DNA of 11,671 bases from Candidatus Mesolinea sp. (GTDB taxonomy: Bacteria > Chloroflexota > Anaerolineae > Anaerolineales > Anaerolineaceae), in assembly GCA_003499715.1 (NCBI GenBank), contig DNSH01000094.1:1429-13099 (forward strand), in the 5' to 3' direction. Position 1 is the first letter of the stretch. The number at the start of each line of letters is the position of its first letter. Of the stretch, positions 7,332-11,671 are shown piece after piece. The position numbers were made by a program, and so were the translations under genes. The notes beneath the pieces were generated by a model. It saw only the letters and a list, made by a program, of their open reading frames with translations, was not told the DNA's origin and searched no databases.

Positions 7332-7431
7332 AAGAGGGGAAAGGTTACGATTATGCTGTTCGTCATGATTTTTTCGTTCCTTTGAAAACAATCAAGGTAA
7401 TAGAACAACGATTTCATTGCTTCTAATCTTA

Positions 7432-7452
7432 ATTAGGACATTTCTATTTTGC
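7432..7452 (-). repeat. Right inverted repeat, 21 bp
   Basis: Begins ATTAGGACATTT, the exact reverse complement of 7066-7077, and continues CTATTTTGC. It matches the left copy at 19 of 21 positions. Beyond it, TACTTTAGACCA (7453-7464) looks like a degraded copy of the outer left end. Confidence 0.75.
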
Positions 7453-7488
7453 TACTTTAGACCATCATCACTTTGCTCTTACAGCAAA

Positions 7489-7503
7489 GTACAGTGCATG
7501 TAC
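7489..7503. promoter_or_regulatory. Small palindrome over the -35 area, possible operator
   Basis: GTACA-GTGCA-TGTAC has perfectly complementary 5-base outer arms around a TGCA centre. It lies 17-31 bases before the TATAAT box, where an activator or repressor could act. An adjacent 8-bp hairpin (ACTTTGCT/AGCAAAGT, 7470-7490) overlaps its left edge. Both are short enough to be chance. Confidence 0.3.
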
Positions 7504-7526
7504 TCAGTTAAATTTATAGGTATAAT
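7498..7526 (+). promoter_or_regulatory. Probable promoter of the coiled-coil/selB unit
   Basis: A perfect -10 box TATAAT is at 7521-7526. The -35 area, 17 bases upstream, reads ATGTAC, a poor match to TTGACA. Transcription starting near 7533 would leave a leader of about 35 bases before ATG 7568, with AGGTGA at 7559-7564 as the ribosome-binding site. It is the only strong promoter-like sequence in the gap and lies in the right place. Confidence 0.55.
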
Positions 7527-7567
7527 CGGTATATTGAAACACCCTCATGATCATAGTTAGGTGAAAA

Positions 7568-8761
7568 ATGGATGAAATTAGCATATTAGAACAACTCGAG
7601 AAGCGCGTCGAATGGCTCGATAACGAACGGCGTAACGATAAGAATAACCTAGCTTCGCTGCAAAATCGCCTGACAGTCTTAGAAGGCGAGAATATTGCCT
7701 TGCGCAAACAACTCAAAGAGATGGAAACAGAAATTGCCAAGCTTACATCGCAAATTGCCAGCTTTGATAAGTACGAAAACCGCATCGAACGCTTAAATAA
7801 CGATCTAACCAAGCAAATTCGCGATGTTAACGAACGGGCTGACTTAAACCTTAATGAGTCAGTCAAGCGCCTGAAATTGGAAATTGAAGCTATCCGCCGC
7901 TCCGTGAGTGAACTTTATCCATTCACTGAGCAATTTGAACCGATTCGTAATGAACTGAAGACTTACAAAGTGGAAGATGCCCGTCTTGCCCGCCAAATTG
8001 AAGAGCTTAAAGGTAAGCTTGCTGAAGCCACCCGCTTCGATGACGATTACCGCCGCTCGCTTCATCTCTTGGAAGAAAACTTCCGCCAGCAGGGCAAAGT
8101 GATCACCGACCTTCAAGGCGAAGTGGTTTCATTGCGTAAACGCTTAGAAGAAACACGCGGCCGCTTTGACAGCTTCAGTGATAGTTTCAAAACATTTGAT
8201 ACACGCATCACAGAGTTGATGACCTACGAAAGAGACCGCAAGGAAGCCCAGGCTGTCTTTATGGATAAGGTCAATAATTCTTTGCTCGAAAAAGATAAAA
8301 CCTTCAAAACCTGGGAAAAACGCTTCGAAGATATCGAAAAAATTAATATTAACCTTTCCAGCCAGTTAGAAGACTTGGAAAAAGCCAAAGCAGCTGTAGA
8401 GAAAGCCATTGTTGGCGTTGATGAAGTCACACAGCGTTTCGAACGACGTATCAATGAAATCAGCGAAATGCAACGCTTGAGTGATGAACGCTTTCGCCAG
8501 GAATGGAATACTTTTAAATCCGATGACGTCAAGCGCTGGAGCAATTACCTCTTAGCGCAAGAAGAGCAAACCCGCAGCATCAATCAGCAGATTACTCAGG
8601 CACAAGAAGAAATTGAAGCTCTAACTGATAACACAGCTAATCTACAGGAAGAGCTGAACCGCCTCGCTAATGAGACCTTCCAACATGTTCAGTTGGTTCT
8701 AACGGCTTATCAGGAATCCATTCAGTCCTTAGCTCCATTAGCGGAGAAGAAAGCTCAGTAA
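7568..8761 (+). CDS. Long coiled-coil protein of unknown function
   Basis: A 397-residue soluble protein that is nearly all charged and heptad-like (Leu/Ile spaced by Glu, Lys, Arg, Gln, Asn). It has no cysteine and only three prolines: two close together near residues 117-124 and one near the C-terminus. The prolines split it into an N-terminal rod of about 110 residues and a longer second rod of about 260. There is no signal peptide, membrane segment or nucleotide-binding motif. It resembles the rod parts of SMC, tropomyosin-like and cytoskeletal filament proteins, but such matches come from composition and are no guide to function. ATG 7568 has an AGGTGA site five bases upstream. selB starts only four bases after the stop, so the two are probably co-transcribed. 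A structural, filament or scaffolding role is a guess. Confidence 0.85.
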   Translation: MDEISILEQLEKRVEWLDNERRNDKNNLASLQNRLTVLEGENIALRKQLKEMETEIAKLTSQIASFDKYENRIERLNNDLTKQIRDVNERADLNLNESVKRLKLEIEAIRRSVSELYPFTEQFEPIRNELKTYKVEDARLARQIEELKGKLAEATRFDDDYRRSLHLLEENFRQQGKVITDLQGEVVSLRKRLEETRGRFDSFSDSFKTFDTRITELMTYERDRKEAQAVFMDKVNNSLLEKDKTFKTWEKRFEDIEKININLSSQLEDLEKAKAAVEKAIVGVDEVTQRFERRINEISEMQRLSDERFRQEWNTFKSDDVKRWSNYLLAQEEQTRSINQQITQAQEEIEALTDNTANLQEELNRLANETFQHVQLVLTAYQESIQSLAPLAEKKAQ

Positions 8762-8765
8762 AACC

Positions 8766-10661
8766 GTGCACATCGTTGGGACTGCCGGCCACGTTGATCA
8801 CGGCAAATCCACACTGATTGCAGCCCTCACCGGGGTACATCCCGATCGCCTCAAAGAGGAAATCGAGCGGGAAATGACAATAGAACTCGGCTTTGCCTCT
8901 CTCCAACTGCCAAACGGAGAGCAAATCGGCATTGTGGATACCCCTGGGCACCGCGATTTCATCGGCAACATGCTGGCTGGTATAGGCGGAATTGATGCTG
9001 TGCTGCTGGTTATCGCAGCTGATGAAGGGGTTTCCGCCCAAACGCGAGAACATTTAGCCATCCTTGATTTGCTTCAAGTTCAAAAGGGGATCATTGTTAT
9101 TACTAAAATCGATTTGATCAATGACCCGGAATGGCTGGAGCTGGTGGAACTGGAAGTACGCGAGCTGGTGCATGGAACCAGTTTGAGCGATGCCCCCTCG
9201 GTCAAAGTTTCCGCGAAGACTGGCGCCGGTTTGCAAGAACTCGTGCAAGCGCTGGAGCAAGTCCTTGCAGATACACCTGTCAAAGCAGATTACAGCCGGC
9301 CGCGCTTGCCTGTTGACCGCGTGTTCAGCCTGATTGGCTTCGGCACCATCGTCACCGGCACTTTGCTTGATGGAACTTTCTCAGTGGGAGAGGAAGTTGT
9401 TTGCCTGCCAACTGGCTTGCACGCCCGCATTCGCGGCGTCCAAAATCACAATCAAAAACAGATGCAGTCACATCCTGGTACACGCACAGCGTTGAATCTT
9501 AGCGGTATCGATAAAAGCCAGATTTCCCGTGGTGACGTCATTGCCTGGCCAGGGAGCTATGAACCCACCCAGCTGCTCGATGTTTCCTTTCGCTATCTTC
9601 CAGGATTATCTACCGATTTTGAGCACAACACTGAGGTGAAGCTCTTCATCGGTGCTTCCGAGACCGTAGCACAAGCCCGTTTGCTCGGTGCCAACCGCCT
9701 TGAGCCAGGCGAAGAAGGCTTTTTACAGATGAGATTAGCGTCTCCTATTGTGGCAGTGCGCGGAGATCGTTACATCCTGCGCTTGCCTTCGCCTTCAGAG
9801 ACATTAGGCGGTGGAATTGTATTGGACGCACACCCGGGGAAATTACACCGCCGCTTTGACCCCTCAGTGCTTCAGCAACTTCAAAGTATGCACAAAGGAA
9901 AACCTTCAGAGGTTATGATCCAAGCGCTCTCCAGCTTGGGGGTTAGCACGGTGGCTGACCTCCAACAAAAAATCGGTTTTGAAGAAAATCAGACTCTCGC
10001 CCTTCTGCAAGAGCTTGTGCAGGATAACCAGATAATTGTGCTAAAGCCAGATCCTAATCCGCAAAAAAGCTTAATCATCACGAAGTCCAACTGGGATAAG
10101 TTGGAACAAACGATATTGCAAACTTTGGAGGCTTATCACCAAGCCCATCCGCTCCACCTTGGGGTGGCACGAGAAGCCTTGCGCAGTCAGCTCAATCTCC
10201 CCCAAGCTGCCTTTGACGCAGTGTTGATCCGGCTCTTGAACAATAACCGGATTGAGGAGCACGGTCCGCTGGTTGCCAAGGCTGGCTATACCATCAGCTT
10301 TACGCCTGCACAGCAAGCGCAAGCAGCCATACTTCTCGAAAAATTCAAAGCTTCGCCCTACACCCCTCCAGACGTTTCAGAATCTAAGGCAATTGTCGGC
10401 GAGGATTTACTCCAAGGGATGATCGCCCATCAAGATCTCATCCAGGTCTCGGATCAAATCCTCTTCACGCCCGCTGCTCTGGAGGATATGACCTCTTGGG
10501 TGAAAGCTCATTTGCAGGAACATGATACATTGATGCTCTCTGAGTTTCGCGATCACTTTCAAACCAGCCGTAAGTTTGCTGTAGCGGTCTTAGAGTATCT
10601 GGATGCAAAAGGCATCACCAGGCGTAAAGGTGACACAAGAGTGCTAAATCAGATAAAATAA
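8766..10661 (+). CDS. selB: Selenocysteine-specific elongation factor SelB
   Basis: A GTPase that brings selenocysteyl-tRNA to the ribosome at UGA codons marked by a SECIS hairpin. The G domain is complete: G1 GHVDHGKST (8-16), the SelB/EF-Tu-like REMTIELGF switch region, G3 DTPGH (58-62), G4 TKID (113-116) and G5 SAK (149-151). G-G-I-D-A-V-L-L-V-I-A-A-D-E-G followed by TREHLAIL is typical of SelB. EF-Tu-like beta-barrel domains follow, and from about residue 370 a C-terminal region of repeated winged-helix type, which in the family binds the mRNA hairpin. The length, 631, fits bacterial SelB (about 610-640). The start is GTG 8766, four bases after the coiled-coil gene; the protein motif begins at once, so no other start is reasonable. 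Its own ribosome site is weak (GGAGA about 18 bases away), suggesting coupling to the upstream gene. No selA, selC or selD lies in the window. Confidence 0.95.
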   Translation: MHIVGTAGHVDHGKSTLIAALTGVHPDRLKEEIEREMTIELGFASLQLPNGEQIGIVDTPGHRDFIGNMLAGIGGIDAVLLVIAADEGVSAQTREHLAILDLLQVQKGIIVITKIDLINDPEWLELVELEVRELVHGTSLSDAPSVKVSAKTGAGLQELVQALEQVLADTPVKADYSRPRLPVDRVFSLIGFGTIVTGTLLDGTFSVGEEVVCLPTGLHARIRGVQNHNQKQMQSHPGTRTALNLSGIDKSQISRGDVIAWPGSYEPTQLLDVSFRYLPGLSTDFEHNTEVKLFIGASETVAQARLLGANRLEPGEEGFLQMRLASPIVAVRGDRYILRLPSPSETLGGGIVLDAHPGKLHRRFDPSVLQQLQSMHKGKPSEVMIQALSSLGVSTVADLQQKIGFEENQTLALLQELVQDNQIIVLKPDPNPQKSLIITKSNWDKLEQTILQTLEAYHQAHPLHLGVAREALRSQLNLPQAAFDAVLIRLLNNNRIEEHGPLVAKAGYTISFTPAQQAQAAILLEKFKASPYTPPDVSESKAIVGEDLLQGMIAHQDLIQVSDQILFTPAALEDMTSWVKAHLQEHDTLMLSEFRDHFQTSRKFAVAVLEYLDAKGITRRKGDTRVLNQIK

Positions 10662-10696
10662 AGATATAAAAAAATATTTTAGAATAGGAGAGAAAC

Positions 10697-11635
10697 ATGA
10701 CTTGGAAAATATTGATCACCGACGGCATAGAAAGCGCTGGCAAAGAAATCCTCACAAAAGAATGCATCGTGGATGATAAGAAAGGTATCGAAGCAGCTGA
10801 GTTGCTGCAGATCATCCCGGAATATGATGCAGTCATCATCCGCGGACGTACCAAAATGACTGCTGAAGTCATTGCTGCCGCGAAAAACCTGAAAGTTATC
10901 GGGCGAATGGGCGTCGGTGTGGACAATATTGACCTCAAGGAAGCCCAAGCCCACCAGATTTCTGTAGTTAACGCTGCGGTTGCCACCACCCAAGCAGTTG
11001 CTGAATTAACATTAGGTTTCATGTTCGCACTCGTACGCGAAATCCCCCGCGCGGATGCGAGTATGAAGGCTGGTCAGTGGCTCAAGAAGGAATTCAACGG
11101 CACGGAACTTTTTGGGAAAACCCTCGGGATTATCGGCTTTGGTAATATCGGCTCAACCGTTGGAAAATACGCCCAAGCTCTGGGAATGGATGTCTTAGCA
11201 TTCGACCCTTTCCGAGATCAAGCTAATATCATTGCCCAAGGTGCCGAATGTGTAAGCTTCGATGAACTCCTAAGCCGTTCGGATATTATCAGCATCCATG
11301 CGCCCTACAAAGAGCAAAATCATCACTTTATCAGTGATGAAGCTTTTGCCAAGATGAAAGATGGCGTCTTTCTGGTAGATGCTGCACGTGGCGGGCTTGT
11401 GGACGAAGAGGCTCTGTTGCGCGCACTAGAAAACGGCAAGGTCCGCGGTGCAGCACTGGATGTGTACGAGAAGGAACCCCCAATTAATTGGGACTTAGTG
11501 AAGCACCCCAAGGTCATTGCCACCCCTCATATTGGCGCCCAGACTAAAGAAGCCCAATGCCGTGCTGCAGTCGATATTTCCACTGAAGTGCTGAATGCAC
11601 TCAATGGTAAACCGCTTCGTTGGAAAATTTGCTAA
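10697..11635 (+). CDS. serA: D-3-phosphoglycerate dehydrogenase-like 2-hydroxyacid dehydrogenase (short form)
   Basis: An NAD-dependent D-isomer-specific 2-hydroxyacid dehydrogenase that most likely oxidises 3-phosphoglycerate to 3-phosphohydroxypyruvate, the first step of serine synthesis. The Rossmann motif is GFGNIG (147-152), with Asp170 (AFDPF) placed to bind the NAD ribose. The catalytic residues are Arg231 (ARGGLVDE), Glu260 (YEKEPP) and His278 (TPHIGAQT). R-M-G-V-G-V-D-N-I-D (70-79) is the substrate-side signature of SerA-type enzymes. At 312 residues it lacks the C-terminal ACT (and ASB) domains, so feedback inhibition by serine through ACT is not expected. AGGAG at 10686-10690 lies six bases before the ATG. 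It is 35 bases after selB, across an A/T-rich gap with no clear promoter or terminator. Another 2-hydroxyacid substrate cannot be excluded. Confidence 0.88.
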   Translation: MTWKILITDGIESAGKEILTKECIVDDKKGIEAAELLQIIPEYDAVIIRGRTKMTAEVIAAAKNLKVIGRMGVGVDNIDLKEAQAHQISVVNAAVATTQAVAELTLGFMFALVREIPRADASMKAGQWLKKEFNGTELFGKTLGIIGFGNIGSTVGKYAQALGMDVLAFDPFRDQANIIAQGAECVSFDELLSRSDIISIHAPYKEQNHHFISDEAFAKMKDGVFLVDAARGGLVDEEALLRALENGKVRGAALDVYEKEPPINWDLVKHPKVIATPHIGAQTKEAQCRAAVDISTEVLNALNGKPLRWKIC

Positions 11636-11653
11636 TAACTCATTGGGATAATC

Positions 11654-11671
11654 ATGAGCACAGAAGAAAAA
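11654..11671 (+). CDS. First codons of a following gene (3'-partial)
   Basis: ATG at 11654 opens a frame reading M-S-T-E-E-K to the window edge, 18 bases after the serA-like stop, with a weak GGGAT site upstream. Spacing and strand fit the next gene of the same unit. Six residues are too few to name it; a transaminase or other serine-pathway gene would be a natural guess. Confidence 0.4.

Larger units (their letters stand above)
7044..7464. mobile_element. Probable remnant of an insertion sequence or MITE (IS21-like ends)
   Basis: The 421-base stretch begins with TGTCCTAA and ends with TTAGACCA, and its ends are inverted copies over about 34 bases if one gap is allowed. The inner 21 bases match at 19 positions. 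The left end carries the ATGTCCTAA motif twice in direct orientation, 25 bases apart; repeated motifs within the ends are a feature of IS21-type elements. No transposase frame remains and I see no flanking target duplication, so this would be an old or deleted copy, or a non-autonomous derivative. The inverted repeats are directly visible; the mobile nature is inferred. Confidence 0.4.
7014..7567. other. Structured 554-bp intergenic region without a credible gene
   Basis: No reading frame of credible length or coding character is present. From left to right it holds two direct copies of an ATGTCCTAA motif, a T-rich stretch, a CCCTAACCCTGACCC run, three consecutive hairpins, an inverted copy of the ATGTCCTAA block, a short hairpin (7470-7490), a palindrome (7489-7503), and a promoter with ribosome-binding site for the coiled-coil gene. 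It separates the membrane-gene unit from the selB unit. Each part is listed separately. Confidence 0.8.

Noticed and set aside
7353..7385. Ten-codon hydrophobic ORF (ATGCTGTTC...TGA) in the gap
   Set aside because: Very short, with a poorly spaced ribosome site, and inside the presumed mobile remnant. Nothing supports translation.
7042..7452. CRISPR array, because of repeated ATGTCCTAA units
   Set aside because: Only three copies, one inverted, with unequal spacing (25 and about 360 bases). This is not a repeat-spacer pattern.
7504..7866. 120-codon frame on the - strand
   Set aside because: It is opposite the start of the coiled-coil gene and made of Ser/Leu/Arg-rich sequence expected from the complement of Glu/Lys/Asn codons.
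10662..10696. Promoter for serA (TAGAAT at 10680-10685)
   Set aside because: The transcript would begin at or after the ribosome-binding site, so this box cannot serve the gene. The area is simply A/T-rich.
1..11671. tRNA-Sec (selC), other tRNA or rRNA near selB
   Set aside because: I found no cloverleaf-like segment with a GGTTCGA-type T-loop in the non-coding parts; the gap at 7014-7567 holds only the hairpins described.

Overview
The window is 11.7 kb of densely packed bacterial sequence with every recognisable gene on the + strand. The protein families suggest an anaerobic member of the Chloroflexota, most likely class Anaerolineae: a selenocysteine elongation factor, a short ACT-less phosphoglycerate dehydrogenase, a Chloroflexota-type protein of unknown function, and a complex-I-like membrane module. 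This placement rests on the look of the proteins and was not tested by a search.

Region 1 (1-7013) looks like one transcription unit of six genes. It holds a fold-type-II PLP enzyme cut by the left edge, a 185-residue protein of unknown function, and a D-hydantoinase/dihydropyrimidinase with a complete metal site. Three integral membrane genes follow, joined by two ATGA stop/start overlaps. They resemble the ion-translocating subunits of complex I, group 4 hydrogenases and Mrp antiporters: a NuoL/M-like protein, a small HyfE/NuoK-like protein and a NuoN/M-like protein. None of the hydrophilic redox subunits, and no NuoH-like anchor, lies beside them. Several residues of the usual proton path appear to be replaced.

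Region 2 (7014-7567) is 554 bases without a credible gene, but it is highly structured. A 21-base inverted repeat (19/21 matching) sits at 7057-7077 and 7432-7452, with an extra direct copy of its core at 7042-7051, like the ends of a decayed insertion sequence or MITE. Inside are three strong consecutive hairpins (7170-7331), two of which share related arms and could pair in other ways. A likely promoter (-10 TATAAT at 7521) with a small palindrome over its -35 area follows and should drive the next genes.

Region 3 (7568-11671) holds a 397-residue soluble coiled-coil protein, then after 4 bases selB (GTP-dependent delivery of Sec-tRNA to recoded UGA codons), then a serA-type 3-phosphoglycerate/2-hydroxyacid dehydrogenase with a strong ribosome-binding site, and the first codons of a further gene. 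SelB implies that the organism makes selenoproteins. SerA opens the serine pathway, and serine is also the precursor charged onto tRNA-Sec. That link is inference from co-location.
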